Assembly: GCA_012656075.1 (NCBI GenBank)
Contig: JAAKBF010000403.1
Span: 124,001-188,000 of the forward strand
Source: Phytophthora hibernalis
Taxonomy: Eukaryota; Oomycota; Peronosporomycetes; Peronosporales; Peronosporaceae
Reading direction: 5' to 3'
DNA length: 64,000 nt
Positions within the stretch are counted from its first letter, which is position 1, and every line of letters begins with the position of its first letter. Of the stretch, positions 43,822 to 55,634 are shown in pieces. Under the pieces are notes generated by a model. That model was not told where the DNA came from, searched no databases, and saw nothing but the letters and a program-made list of their open reading frames with translations. The position numbers and the translations under genes were made by a program.

Positions 43822-45155
43822 ATGGCTTCAATCGACTACGCTATCTCCTTGGTCAGCGTGCAGGCTGCTGCCGAGCGCATCCAGGGCCTCGCACACCGTA
43901 CGCCAGTGCTCACGTGTCACGCGCTGGAGACGATTGCTACGGAGGAGAACGAGGCTGATAAGCGCCTGTTCTTCAAGGTATCCGATAACCATGACAGTAA
44001 GTGAAGGGCTCTCCTTGACTGTCAATTGTGCTACGACTAGTGTGAGAACCTGCAGAAGATTGGGGCGTTCAAGTATCGCGGTGCATTGAATGCCGTCAAG
44101 AAGTTTTTGCATGAGAAAGAGCAGCGCGGCGAGAAGGGAGACACGACGTTCGTGACTCATTCGAGTGGGAACCACGCGCAGGCGGTGGCTCTAGCGGCTA
44201 GAGACGCAGGTTGCAAGGCGGTGATCATCATGGTGGGGCTCATGTATTGAGGGTAGAGTCTGCTTGTACTTATCACTGCCGTGTGCTTTGCAGCCGAACA
44301 ACTCGCCGAGTGTCAAGCAAAATGCTGTTCGAGGCTACGGAGCTCAAGTGGTGCTGTGTGAACCGACGATCGAGGCTCGCGAGAAAGTTGCGTATGATGC
44401 GGTGGAAGCCACGGGTGGTTATTTCGTGCATCCGTCCAATGACCCGGAGGTCATGAGCGGTCAAGGCACGGTTGCGCTGGAGCTGCTGGAACAGGCCAAG
44501 CAGGAGTATGGAATGAAGCTGGACGCAATTCTTGTGCCCATCGGAGGCGCTGGCCTCTGCTCTGGTGTTGCGATGGCTGCGAAGGTTGGTTGTGTACATC
44601 TAGTGAAGCTGCGGAGTTTGTTGCTGAGGAAATTTCTGTGTAGGCAGCTAGCCCGGGTATCAAGGTCTTTGCGGTGGAGCCTACCGGTGCAGCTGACGCT
44701 TACAACTCGTTCCAGAAGGGAGACCTCACGGGTCATATCGGTCCGGTGAGCACTGTGGCCGATGGTTTGAGGACCACATTGGGTAGGGCCATTGACAAAT
44801 GAGTTGATGAGGAGAACGGACAACTAACGTCTTGCAACTGCACCAGGTGACAAGAATTGGCCGGTCGTGCGCGACTTTGTGGATGAGATTTTGCTTGTTT
44901 CCGATGACGAGATCATCTCAGCTATGAAGCTCATCTGGGAGCGCATGAAGCTGGTAGGAGCATCGCACGATATTCTCTTGGCTCGACGGATAACTAAATT
45001 CTTTCGTGTTGCAACAGGTTGTGGAGCCCAGTGGCGCTGTGGCCACGGCTGCTGTTCTTGCGCACAAGTTGCCAACAGGGATCAATAACGTCGGCATTGT
45101 GTTCTCCGGTGGAAATGTGGACCTGGAGAAGCTGCCATGGACACCGAAGGCCTAA
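43822..45155 (+). CDS. SRR: Serine racemase / threonine dehydratase (PLP enzyme)
   Basis: Six exons: 43822-43977, 44041-44232, 44294-44584, 44644-44782, 44847-44953, 45018-45155, giving 341 codons (340 residues) without frame breaks. It is a fold-type II PLP enzyme. The cofactor Lys is in KIGAFKYRGALNA; the phosphate-binding and substrate loops are SSGNHAQAVALAAR and IGGAGLCSG. Metal/serine-racemase-type features include VEPTGADAYNS, and the end reads FSGGNVDLEKLPW as in eukaryotic serine racemases. It likely interconverts or dehydrates serine/threonine, with pyruvate or 2-oxobutyrate as products; which activity dominates cannot be read from sequence. No ACT regulatory domain, so it is not a biosynthetic IlvA. 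Cytosolic. Confidence 0.9.
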
Positions 45156-46203
45156 GAGATACGAGTGCGTCAGGTGTATTGAAATGCACAGACGGGTAAG
45201 CTCGAAAGTGCAGCAAACATCATCTATACGCGTCCGAAGATAAGGATGATATGTGCAACTTAATTTTGAGGTCACTACATGTAGTGTTGCTTTCGCGTAT
45301 CTTCTCGTTCACCCCAGTGATGATAACTAACGTTGAAGTGGTTGTGACAGCCGACTATGATTGGCAGGTCGGTGTTTGTGTGATCCAGATCGAAGAAAGG
45401 TGATCATGAAGCGACGCACATGCAGTCCTAGAAAAGGAGGCAATTATTAAAATAGGCTGTGGACAGGAAGTGTATTATCTTAAATTATAAATTGGTTGAA
45501 CGAGTGGTGTTTGTGTGGCTTCCGGGTCTTTGGTCCGTGCATGTGCGCCGACTCCGCACCTTCAGGTCGCAAGCCTTCATCTCTTGCGGCGTCCTCGGCC
45601 AGGGAGGGGTGTTATCGGTGCGGAGCTCGCGACACACGTGCGTCGGATTGTTGACATCAGAAGCACGTTTGAGGATCCAAGTTGGAGAGTGAGGGGCGAG
45701 CGGCGTCAACCTCGCGGGGCCTGGAGTCAGAATTCCGTCATTCTGGGCTGAGCAAAGGAGGGGAAGCTCCCACGAGACGCGCCGATCACCAGTGATCGAC
45801 CCACCGACCAGTACATTGGGCGCCTAGGCGCTTGAGTTTATTTTACTCTTTCGTCGTACGACGTCCAACTTGGAGCTCGTCTGCGGAGCAGGGCGGCGGC
45901 GGCTCCCCAGGCCACGCGCTGCCTTACTCGCAGGGATCATAGTTTGATTGTGGCTTACCACTTGGAATCTACCAGGCATCGTGGTCTTGACAGCAGTCAG
46001 CATCTTTTGGAAATGACTGCCAGCTCAACCCACGCTGGCGCCACGTCTTCGCGGGAGAAAATCTGCAGGCATGCCAAATGTAGCCATGCCTTGTGTCCGG
46101 TTAAATATCCAGGAGCACAATACAAAATCTAACTGCTAATGCCCAGGGCAACATCAATGGGGTTTTCATTTTCGCTGCTGCTTGTCTACCTACATGTAGT
46201 CCT
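45156..46203. other. Gene-free stretch between convergent genes
   Basis: About 1 kb between serine racemase and the J-protein. Short ORFs (e.g. 45515-45751 and 45944-46132) lack any family feature. GC content rises near 45.55-45.92 kb, which might be a decayed coding or mobile fragment, but no termini or repeats were found. Confidence 0.4.
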
Positions 46204-47445
46204 CTAATCGGTGAACAAGTAGTTGAACACAAAGTAAGCGCCGACGGCGTATGCCCATTTCGGAATGCCGAGGCCCCCACCGCTCTGTACCTCTGCCTGC
46301 GGAGTTGCGATGTCTCGAAGCTCTTCAGCAGCAGAGGCATCGTCTGATTCAGCAACTTGTGAAGACTGCGAACCAGCAGGGTGCTTCTCCATTTTCAAGC
46401 GCTTCCTAGCAGCAGCCGGAAGCGCATCGGCCTTGACTACCTCCGGACGACGACGTGCAGACGATGCCACCTCTCCTTGCAGCTGACGCATGTTCAGCAG
46501 AATAGCCTGGCCACAGCAACACTCGATCAGCTCCCTTTCTAACAGCAAAAAGTAATCAATACAAAACGCACCTGGTTGCTCTTCAGCAGCTCAATACTGA
46601 GCGCAAAGTTCTCGCGCGCCAAGTCGTGGTGGAAGTATCCTCCGACGGCGCGGCATCCATTCATGAAGGACGGGAACGCCGAGTGCACGAGCGTGACGAA
46701 GTCGTGCATGGTCATCATGGGGAACAAGTACGTCGGAAGTTGAGCACCACCGTAAATCACATTGATCTCCAGCGCGAGGCACAACACACCACCAGCGAGC
46801 GACCACGCGCGCGCCTCGCGGGCATTGTCGCTCAGCGTAAGGATGAACGTCACCACGGCCCAGACGGCGTAGTAGGTCACTGCGCCCACCAGCGTCTCAA
46901 GCTGCATCGCCCACAGGTCCTTCTCCACCGCAGACTCACCGAACAGGTCATACAGCGGGCGCTTGTGAGCATCTCCCAGAATCTGCAGCAAGTAAACCAC
47001 GTCAGCACCCTCAAAACCTCTACAAAACAGCAACACGTACGTCGAACGCCAGTCTGAGGCGGTTAAACTCCTCACTAGCATTGGGCGACGGGTTTTTATC
47101 CGGGTGGAGCTCCACCGAGCGCATGCGGAAGGCGCGCTTGATGTCGGCAAAGGACGCGTCACGACTGACGCCCACCACGTGATAGAAATTGTCTTCCTGC
47201 GCGTACAGGTCCATGCCCTACATCAAGCAGTAATACAATAGTAAACAGGTGAGACAGTAGTAAGGCAATGGGAATTGGTGCAGTTAACGTACGATGGTGA
47301 TGGCGGCCAGCGCCACGAGGAAGGCGACGGCGTAGAAGAAAGCGCGTTGCTTGGGGAAGCGTCCAGGCTTGAGGATCCACGAGACCACGGGCGAGATGAC
47401 GAACATCTGCATCAGGATGCCCTGGGACGAGTCGACCTTGCCCAT
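46204..47445 (-). CDS. Membrane-anchored J-domain protein (DnaJ/Hsp40-like)
   Basis: Four exons: 47445-47293, 47217-47041, 46982-46572, 46506-46204; 347 residues, in phase. After an N-terminal signal-anchor (AFFYAVAFLVALAAITI), the J domain reads FYHVVGVSRDASFADIKRAF with the HPDKNPSP loop that stimulates Hsp70. The C-terminal half has several hydrophobic helices (TYYAVWAVVTFILTL, GGVLCLALEINVIYGG) and a last helix (KWAYAVGAYFVFNYLF). The organisation suggests an ER co-chaperone with a lumenal or cytosolic J domain (orientation not certain), in the style of DNAJB12 or Sec63-like proteins, but it matches none fully. No frame breaks. Confidence 0.85.
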
Positions 47446-48916
47446 GGCTGCTGCGGTCGTGGAGAAGGCTACGTGGAGTGGACCTTGGTGATTGTGCGTT
47501 GTCGGCAGGTGATGATTGAGTCAGTGATGGGCAAGGCTGCGAGGATTGGTTGATATCAGAATTTAGTTTTGACCAATCATGGGTGATGTGGCACTGTTGT
47601 GGGATACGCACTTGAGTAGCGCATGTCGATCACCGAAACGCCCGTTACACGTCGGGTTGAAGCAACATCAAGCTTGAGCGCTTCGACGGCGTCACCTTAG
47701 CATTTCGCCTTTAGACAGCACCTCTGGAGCACCTCCACGAAATATAACGTTAATAGCCTGCTGGACGATATGGCTTCAAGGACGAGGACGAGCGACAGCT
47801 GCGGCGTGCGAGATGAAGATGAAGTGATCCCATGCGACCTTACCCACCGAGTGTCCATTTCAGCGCGTTTTTCGGCTATACGCGACTCGGTTGTCAAAGT
47901 GGTGGCGAAGGGGGCATCCTGCGGGTGCTTCGACCTCCTTGCGCAAACTGCAGGCCATCACGCAAACTGTCAGCCATCATCAACCCGCTCGGTGGACCGA
48001 CACATCCTCGACGGTCTCGGTGTCCTCGCTCGCTTGATGGTTGCTTGGTGTTTTGGAGTGCACGCGCCACTACGCTCGCAGTTTCTTTGCGAGACATTGC
48101 GCTGCTCGCGCTTACCAGCCAAGAACTCGGGCGAAAGCTGAAGACTATTATGTATCCTGCGCGTCCTGCCGCAGGTCTTCTACGTGGCAGCGGGACACCT
48201 TTGTGGCAACGTATGCCGCCGCGCTCAGCAGCAGCAGCAATTCACTTGCCGTTAGCCATTTGGCTGGCTTTCAGCGGGCGCTGTTCACAGCGGCAGAAAA
48301 CCTACTGCGATCCCCGGAACAGCCGGAGGTGAACCTCGAGTCGAGGATGCTGGAATTTCCTGTCGAACCTTGCATTTCGGCCGCGTTCGCAGTCTCCACC
48401 ATCGATGGTGGTCGGCTTCCATTGAGGTCGCTCGCCGCCCGACGTTCGCCGCCGGATTCGACTGAGAAGATCTCTGAGCCAGGAAAGCGTGCAGAGCAGC
48501 CAGCGTCGGCGATCGCATGGACAGCAGCGAAGCTGGGGTGCAAATCGCGTCATCGAGCCCCTTTTCCAGACTCGAGTCGAGGGCGGTCGAGTTCCAGCCT
48601 CGAGCCGTTGGTGTTAAACGGGTCTGTCGCATAATAAGCACCTTGATTGGATGCAGCTCCTATTCCTTATCCTAGGTCAGTCTTAACGCCAGAATTATCA
48701 ACCTTGGCTAACACATGACATTCTTCTCGACAGTTTCACGACGCAGTGCAAGGGGTGACGTCGCCAAGCCGGCACATGACGCGCTAGGGCTGTGGGAGTA
48801 CGGTGATGGGCTGCACGCACCCCGCTCGTCCTCGGGCGCCTTCACTTTGCAATCTGCCTCCTCGCGAGCAAGCCCCCAGCCGCTCCGATCGCCAGTCTCT
48901 CGCCCGCAACGTCACC
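47446..48916. other. Long intergenic, GC-rich with unsupported ORFs
   Basis: The region separates divergent genes (J-protein and mitochondrial carrier). Overlapping ORFs on both strands (e.g. 48041-48634 plus, 48285-48641 minus) show no recognisable motif and biased Arg/Ser composition. It may contain a decayed coding or transposon-derived remnant, plus both promoters; nothing can be named. The carrier ATG is at 48917. Confidence 0.4.
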
Positions 48917-49849
48917 ATGGAGAAGATGGACGCCAGCCCCAGCATGCCGCACCTGCGTGGACACAAGACACGTGAGCTGCTCGCAGCTGCCCCCAAGGTG
49001 ACGCGCGGTCACCAGCAGAGCATCTTCCAGAGCATGTGGATCGGCGCCACCGCCGGCATGGGCGGCATCATCGCCGTGTACCCCGTGGACGTGGTCAAGA
49101 CGCGCATGCAGAACAGCCGTGTGGCCACCAGCGCCGTGACGACGCTCACCGCCATCTTCCGCAACGAGGGCGTGGGATCGTTCTACAAGGGTCTGGGCCC
49201 GCAGCTCTGCGGCACCATTCCGGACAAGGCCGTGTCGCTCGCCACGCGCGAGTTCGTCAAGAGCTTCTTCGAGAAGCCCAACGAGTTCAAGGCCTCGCTC
49301 ACGTCTGCCGCCGTGTCGGGCGTCGCGCAGTCCATTGTCATGAACCCTGTCGAGGTCGTCAAGGTGCGCATGCAGCTGGACAGCACGCTCAAGCCGCTCG
49401 GAGTGATCCGTGACGTGGGAATGCAGGGACTCTACCGGGGATACTCGGCCTGCCTCACGCGCGACGTCATGTTCGCCTCCACATACTTTACGCTGTACGA
49501 TATGGCCAAGACGCAGCTCGGTGTGCAGGACGGCACGTCTCTTGGATGGTCCATGGTGGCAGCCTCGACGGCCGGCATCCCTGCTGCCTTCCTGTCGACG
49601 CCGCTGGACTTGCTCAAGACGCGCATGCAGTCGCGCGACGCAACGGTGCAGGGCTTCATGAACACGTACAGGCAGGTGACGGCCGAGGGTGGCGTCAAGG
49701 CGCTCTTCTCTGGGTGGGGACCGCGTGTGACCCGCATTGCGCCGCAGTTCGGCATCGTGCTCGTGTCCTTCGACTGGCTGTCGCACCGCTTTAGCCCGCT
49801 GTGCCGGAGCCGGCCGACGCCGACGCCTACGCCGACTACTGAGCACTGA
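48917..49849 (+). CDS. Mitochondrial solute carrier (SLC25 family)
   Basis: Single exon, 310 residues from an ATG in good context (CACCATGG). Three repeats carry the family signature: YPVDVVKTRMQ, NPVEVVKVRMQ and TPLDLLKTRMQ, each followed by G-rich matrix helices (YKGLGPQLCG, YRGYSACLTR, FSGWGPRVTR). It moves metabolites across the inner mitochondrial membrane. The second signature (NPVEVVKVRMQ) recalls dicarboxylate-type carriers such as succinate/fumarate or 2-oxodicarboxylate transporters, but the contact-point residues were not analysed, so the substrate stays open. No frame breaks. The C-terminus is Pro/Thr-rich (RPTPTPTPTTEH). Confidence 0.9.
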   Translation: MEKMDASPSMPHLRGHKTRELLAAAPKVTRGHQQSIFQSMWIGATAGMGGIIAVYPVDVVKTRMQNSRVATSAVTTLTAIFRNEGVGSFYKGLGPQLCGTIPDKAVSLATREFVKSFFEKPNEFKASLTSAAVSGVAQSIVMNPVEVVKVRMQLDSTLKPLGVIRDVGMQGLYRGYSACLTRDVMFASTYFTLYDMAKTQLGVQDGTSLGWSMVAASTAGIPAAFLSTPLDLLKTRMQSRDATVQGFMNTYRQVTAEGGVKALFSGWGPRVTRIAPQFGIVLVSFDWLSHRFSPLCRSRPTPTPTPTTEH

Positions 49850-50105
49850 GTCGACACCGCAACTACGGCCTCCACTCAGACAGACAGCATATCATTACCG
49901 AACACTAGCCTCCATGTTAAACTATGAGAAAAAATACACAAGCCAAAGTGCAGCGTGTCAGAACTAGACTCCACGTCTGTAATTGTACATTCATGACGTC
50001 ATAGATCAATGCGGCACAGGGATGTGGATGTGGATCAAAGTAGATGTGCGAAACAAAGCTAGCTAGAAGGTCTCAGGACGAGGCTCGAGGGCTACATTAA
50101 TTTCC

Positions 50106-53100
50106 TTACGCCTCCGTGGTCAACCACGCAAGATCCGGCTTGCCTAGCGACTTCGCCAGCGCCTTCGCGTCCAGGAACACTTCCACGTTGGCCTTCAGAG
50201 TCACCTGCGCAGTAGCGTTGGCCACAGTGACCGAAGCGTCAGCCGACTCCAGCGCAGCCTTCACGTCGCCGTACTTCATCGAAGCCACGTAAGCCGTGAA
50301 CTGCTCCACCGGCACGGTCGCCTCGTGCTTGGCTAGCACGTCCGCAGGCGCGAAGAGCACAGCGGGACGCGCCACGACGAGCTTCACGCTCGAGTCCGCG
50401 AATTGAGCCTCCTCCGACACAATCGGCACACTGTAAGCAGGCTGCAGCGACATCGGCGCAGGTGCCGTACCGAGGGTGGAAGCGATCATGGGCAGGAACG
50501 ACCGAATGGCCGAGGAGATCGGGCCCTTCTCGCCGCCCTTCTCCTCGAAGTACACGTGGATCTTGTCCTGCACCACCAGACCAGCCTTCTTACGCAGCTT
50601 CTGCACACGAGTGATCACCTCACGCGCGCAACCCTGCATCTTCAGCTCCTCGTCCTCGCGGGTGTCAATGATCACCATGAGGTTGCCCTCGGGTGACACA
50701 TCAGCCTCGAAGATCTTGGCGTCGCCCTTGAACTCGCGCTTCACCTGTAGGTCGTCACCGGTCAGCTCGTGGCCGTCCAGCGTCACGCTGCCGTTAGCCA
50801 CGTACGCGGCAACGTCGTCGTGGGTCATCTGTGCGATCTGCATCTTGACACCCGACAGCGCCTTGCCCAGTCGACGGCCAAGAGCACGGCTGTTGGCTTC
50901 GGCCTTGAGCACGCACCACTCCTTCTCGTCCGTCGAGAACTCGAGGTCACGCATGTTCAGCTCGTCGTGCAAGTACGTCTCGAGACGGCGGAGGCCGTCC
51001 AAAGTCTTCTGGTCGTTCGATACCACGATGACCTTCTTCACCGGGTTCTTCAGCGAGATGGTGCGACGCTCGCGTACAACACGACCCATCTCGACGACGC
51101 TCTGCAGGTTCTTCATAAGCACCTCAACCTCCTCGTCCACGCGGCTGGCATCGAAGTCCGGCAGCATGAGGAAGTGAACGCTGGGAGACACACCATCGGC
51201 GTCCTCAGCCAGGTCCTTAGCACTGTTCACAACGTCCGGGTGGAACTGACGCAGGAACTGGTACATGTACTCCGTGAAGAACGGTGTGAAGGGAGACATA
51301 AGCTTGGCGAGGTTGTACTCCACCTCGTACAGCGCCGAGAGGGCCACGGCGGCCTCAGCGCTGCCAGCGCTACCTTTAAGGCGGGGGCGGTTAAGGCGCA
51401 CGTACCAGTTTGTCAGCTGTCCAATGAAGCTCACCAGGCGCGGCACCACCGTGTACAGACGGTAAGCCTTCATCTCCTCGTGCACGAACTTGATGAGGTT
51501 GTGCAGGGCGGCGATAATCCACGAGTCCATCACATTCGTCGAGGCGAGAGCGGCCTCACGATCGGGCACGAAAGCAGCACCGGTTTCGAGCTGCAGGCGA
51601 GTGGCCTGCTGAGCGAAGAAACGAGCAGAGTTGAACCACGGCAGGAAGATTTCGCGGATGACACCGAGCACACCTGCAGCCTGGAACTTAAGAGGCTCAG
51701 CACGCACCACAGGCGAGTTGATCAGGTACAAACGAAGGGCGTCAGCGCCGTATTTCTGCAGGATCTCGTCGGGGTCCGTGAAGTTCTTCAGACTCTTGCT
51801 CATCTTGCGACCATCCTCAGCAAGCACAAGGCCGTTCACAATAAGGTTCTTGAAGGCTGGCTTGTCAAACAGTGCCGTCGACAGCACCATAAGGGTGTAA
51901 AACCACCCACGGGTCTGGTCGAGACCCTCAGCAACGAAGTCAGCCGGGAAGCCGGCCTCGAACTTCTCCTTGTTCTCGAACGGGTAGTGCTGCTGGGCGT
52001 ATGGCATGGAGCCACTCTCAAACCAGCAGTCAAACACCTCGGGCACACGGCGAAGCACGCCCTTGCCCTGCTTCGACGGGATCGTCAGGTGGTCAATGAA
52101 CTCGCGGTGAAGGTCCGCCACCTTCTCGCCCGTCAGCTCCTCCAGCTCCGCGATTGAGCCCACGCACACAACCTCTTCGTAGTCGTCGCTCACCCACAGC
52201 GGCAGCGGCGTACCCCAGAAGCGGCCACGCGACACGTTCCAGTCCTTACCGTCAACCAGCCAGTTGTGGAAACGTTTCTCCTGCACGAAGCTCGGCACCC
52301 AGTGCGTGATCTTGTTGTTGGCCACAATGCGGTCACGGATGCGCTCCACGTTCACGAACCAACCAGGGATAGCACGGTAGATCAGCGGCGTACCCGAGCG
52401 GTAGCAGAACGGGTAGCTATGCACCTCCGTGCCCTTGGACACAAGGCGGCCACGGGTTTTCAGGTCCTGGCAAATGACGTCGTCCGCCTTCTTCACGTGC
52501 AGGCCCTTGACAAGCGGCACCTCATCCGTGAAGATTCCGTTGTCGTCAAGCGGGTCCGGCAGCGTGAACTTGTCGGCAACGCCCTCACGCACGCAGACGC
52601 GGTAATCGTCCTCACCGAAGGTGGGAGCCTGGTGCACAATACCGGTACCGCCCGAGTCGGACACGTAGTTGTCCGAGAGGACGCGGAAGGCGTTAGGCCA
52701 GTCCTTAAAGCTGTCGAACAGCGGCATGTACTTCTTGCCAACAAGTTCAGCTCCCTTGAACTTCTCCACAATCTCAAACTCGCCGCCCTTGTAGCCCTTC
52801 TTGGTCATCTTGGGGTACACCTGGCACAGCCGCGCTTCACCCAGGATGTAGAACTTCTCGGACTTGAGGTCCTTGATCTTGACGTAGTCGAAGGCCTCAT
52901 TGACGCACAGCGCCAAGTTGGACGGCAGCGTCCACGGGGTCGTGGTCCACGCCAAAAGGCGACGTCCGGGTCCTCCACCAGCGGGAAGTTGACGACGACG
53001 GACGGATCGGGCGTGTCACGGTAGTCCAAATTGGCCTCGAAGTTGGACAGCGACGTGGTGCAGGCCGTGGAGTAGGGCAGGATCTTGTAGCCTCTGTAGA

Positions 53101-53632
53101 CCAGGTCCTTGTCGAAGATGGTGCGGAAGACGTTCCAGACCGACTCCATGTACCACGGCTCCATGGTCTTGTAGTCGTTCTTGCAGTCGATCCAGCGCCC
53201 GATGCGCTTGACCACGCGCTCCCACTCGCTCGTGTAGCGCTGCACGATGCCGCGGCACTCTGCGTTGTACTTGTCGATGCCCATCTCGATCACCTGCTCC
53301 TTGGTGGTCACGCCCAGCTTCTTGTTGATCTCGTTCTCGACCGGGAGGCCGTGGCAGTCCCAGCCGAAGCGGCGCTCCACGTAGTGGCCCGTCTGGTGTG
53401 CGTAGCGAGTCACCGTGTCCTTGATGGTGCCGGCCAGGATGTGGCCGTGGTGTGGTAGGCCAGTGGCGAAGGGCGGTCCGTCGTAGAAAGTGAAGGGTTT
53501 GCGCTCCTTGGACAGCTCCAGAGACTTGTGGAAGGCGTCCAGCTGCTCCCAGAGCGCCAGGATCTTCACCTCCTCGTCGGGGAACGAGATGCGCTCGGGC
53601 AGCGAGCGAGACGCGGCCGAGTCGTGCGCCAT
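50106..53632 (-). CDS. IARS: Cytosolic isoleucyl-tRNA synthetase
   Basis: About 1,175 residues, intronless. It charges tRNA-Ile. Class I motifs: FYDGPPFATGLPHHGHILAG (HIGH box, HHGH) and EDGRKMSKSLKN (KMSKS). FGWDCHGLPVENEINKKLG and DYRDTPDPSVVVNFPL lead into the CP1 editing domain (TTPWTLPSNLALC). The C-terminal region (VYFEEKGGEKGPISSAI) fits the eukaryotic cytosolic form. No mitochondrial presequence. The frame breaks in the A4 run at 52954-52957 (GCCAAAAGG): one further A restores LAWTTTPWTLPS and a continuous enzyme. Adjacent genes are unrelated. ATG 53632. Confidence 0.93.
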
Positions 53633-54120
53633 GGTCTTAGGTGGCGGCTACAGGATGCGGAATGCGGAATGACGGCTGGCTGAGCTGAGCCTGAGGGGAG
53701 CAGAGACGTCTGATTCAGTGGGGTATATCTGATTCGAGCGGATACAAAATGTTTGGGAAAACAGTAACCCATAGTGAACTACAGTTGTTAATTTGTAAAA
53801 GGGATACACGGGACCAAAATAGTCTGGCTGCTAGAGATGGCTACATGTTGCCTTTCATCACGTGTTGCAGCAACTGCACCAATGGAGAAGGTGGCGCGTC
53901 GGCTTCATACTGGGTCGCTCATCATTTCATGTGATTAGTTGAGCTGCGGTGGAACCACAGGGTGAAGTTGAGAGCGTAACCGATTATGAACGTGGCTGGC
54001 GCTGCACAATCTCTTGATGGAGAACGCTTGCGGTTGATACCGGTATCCTCGATATCGATAGGAAGCGCGTGTGGTGGTCTGTCGCTCATAGACATATCGG
54101 GAAGGTAGACAACGTTACTT

Positions 54121-54295
54121 CTCTTGGCGGAGAACAGCGTTGTTGCTGATTGAGAGCTGCCAGCAGACTCTGCTATTATAGCAGCTCTCAATCTGCTGCA
54201 GTTTGCCGTTGTTCTCCGTCAAGAACCGGAATACGCCAATGTGAGGTCTCTGCTAGCAGCTCTCAATCAGCAACAATGCTGTTCTCCGTCAAGAA
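54121..54295. repeat. Inverted/direct repeat cluster
   Basis: A ~42 bp unit (CGGAGAACAGC...TTGAGAGCTGC) occurs at 54121-54162. It reappears in reverse orientation at ~54254-54295 (TAGCAGCTCTCAAT...TTCTCCGTCAAGAA), with a partial copy at ~54181-54227. ATTGAGAGCTGC (54149-54160) and GCAGCTCTCAAT (54181-54192) are perfectly inverted with a ~20-base loop, so a hairpin can form. Origin unknown; perhaps the remains of a small mobile element. Confidence 0.55.
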
Positions 54296-54585
54296 ACTGC
54301 GATACTGTACCCATGCGAGCAGATGCTCGAGGACGCTTGCTGACTCAGCCATGCTCGCCTTGCCTTTGCAGCTTTCCAAGTCTCGCGACGCTTCTTGCAA
54401 TTCTTTCGCAAGACTTGCCGCCGATAACTGCATCGGAGATCTAGACAGCTATTAATACACGTTGACTCACAGGCTGCAACAGCCAAGACGAAGCACATGA
54501 CACCCGGCTGGCGCTGTGTGTGGTGAAGGTCTCCGCTTCTGTGCATGACACGTCTTATGACGAACTTAGCAGCGCATGGTGCCAA

Positions 54586-54997
54586 GTTGGCCTCCCGATT
54601 ATGGCATTTTTATTTATGAGGAGGCCTCCTCCGACATAAATAATGGCATGAGCAATCTGAAATCAAAACGTAAATTATGTCATTTTACAGCAGTGAACCA
54701 ATAAAATAATGAAGCGCAAGCTGACGTTGCATTGCACCTGCAAAACCATGAAAACCTAAGTGTAGACGGGATTACAAGCACATACTATGTAGTACTTCGA
54801 AGTGCGTTGCTTAGAAACTCAAAAGACAACGGATTTGACAGCTTGAATCACTTTATTAGGACGAAAACTGAGCTCCATAAATTATGTAGCGGTGCGTCCA
54901 GAATAAATTATGTTATGGTCTTCCTGGTTGGCAGAAATAAATATATTTATGGTTTCATAAGAAATTATTGAAAAGACCATGCCATAATCGGGAGCCC
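54586..54997. mobile_element. MITE-like insertion
   Basis: About 412 bp, markedly AT-richer than its surroundings, with no coding ORF. Imperfect terminal inverted repeats are GGCCTCCCGATTATGGCAT (54589-54607) and, reversed, ATGCCATAATCGGGAGCCC (54979-54997): 18 of 19 match. TGGTGCCAA flanks the left (54577-54585) and right (54998-55006), a 9-bp direct repeat that may be the target-site duplication (9 bp is typical of Mutator-like elements), although three extra bases separate it from the left terminus. An internal palindrome (GAGGAGGCCTCCTC near 54618) is present. Non-autonomous; transposase not in window. Confidence 0.65.
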
Positions 54998-55280
54998 TGG
55001 TGCCAACATGACTTCGAACACCAACACCAAAGCAACTCGACGCAAGTGTCGCCTTCAGCTCGCTTCCAATTTCGAAAGCGGCGTCTTGACTGATCCCAAC
55101 AGACTGGAGGCCATCGGTCATATGGACAGCCCCGGTTGCACTTTCCCTGCCTTGCGGCCTTGAGTCAAAGGCCCATCAAAGACAATCGGCCCGACTTTCC
55201 CCTGTCGACTGCAAGTCCAGTGCAACAACAACCTCATCACTCTCGAATTCGAAGCCTCGAGCGCAAGTCTCCGATCTGCC

Positions 55281-55634
55281 ATGGGACTGCGAGACTCCAC
55301 ACGGAAGCTGCTGCGTCGACTTAGCCGTGACAAGAAGCAGGAAGAGGCCGAACAACTACAGCCCGTGGCTCTGGCGGGCGCCAGCAAACGCTCCACAAAC
55401 CGCTCGGAGCTCTGCAGCTCGTTCGCCGCCACAGTCGTGAGCCACGAGGATCTCGAAGGCCGACGGAAGGCTGTGAGCCAGGACAGCGCTAACTGGGAGC
55501 AGTGCGGCATGTGCACGCGCAACTTCGTGGCTGGCACCAGTCACTACGCGGGTTTCTGCTCGCTGGACTGCAGGTCGGCGTCGCTCTACAGTCAGTCGGC
55601 GCGGGTGTACCGAGGACGCTATCGAAACGCCTAA
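55281..55634 (+). CDS. Small Cys-motif protein (117 residues), unknown
   Basis: Single exon. The N-terminus is basic and charged (STRKLLRRLSRDKKQEE). The C-terminal ~45 residues hold CGMCTRNF...HYAGFCSLDCRS, a C-x2-C...C-x3-C pattern suitable for one zinc ion. Downstream is SASLYSQSARVYRG. Small proteins of this pattern look like interaction modules, but I could not assign a family. Coding composition and the ordered Cys spacing support a real gene. Confidence 0.6.
   Translation: MGLRDSTRKLLRRLSRDKKQEEAEQLQPVALAGASKRSTNRSELCSSFAATVVSHEDLEGRRKAVSQDSANWEQCGMCTRNFVAGTSHYAGFCSLDCRSASLYSQSARVYRGRYRNA

Larger units (their letters stand above)
53633..55280. other. Gene-free repeat-bearing interval
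   Basis: The largest gene-free interval in the window (1.65 kb), between IleRS and the small zinc-binding protein. Apart from the repeat cluster and MITE-like insert listed separately, I see no gene. Short ORFs across the repeats are not supported. Confidence 0.5.

Noticed and set aside
48842..49846. 334-residue minus-strand ORF
   Set aside because: Antisense shadow of the mitochondrial carrier.
50769..52157. 462-residue plus-strand ORF
   Set aside because: Antisense to IleRS; no family features and His/Val/Leu biased.
54732..54971. 79-residue ORF inside the MITE-like insert
   Set aside because: AT-rich with no transposase or other motif; better explained as noncoding element interior.
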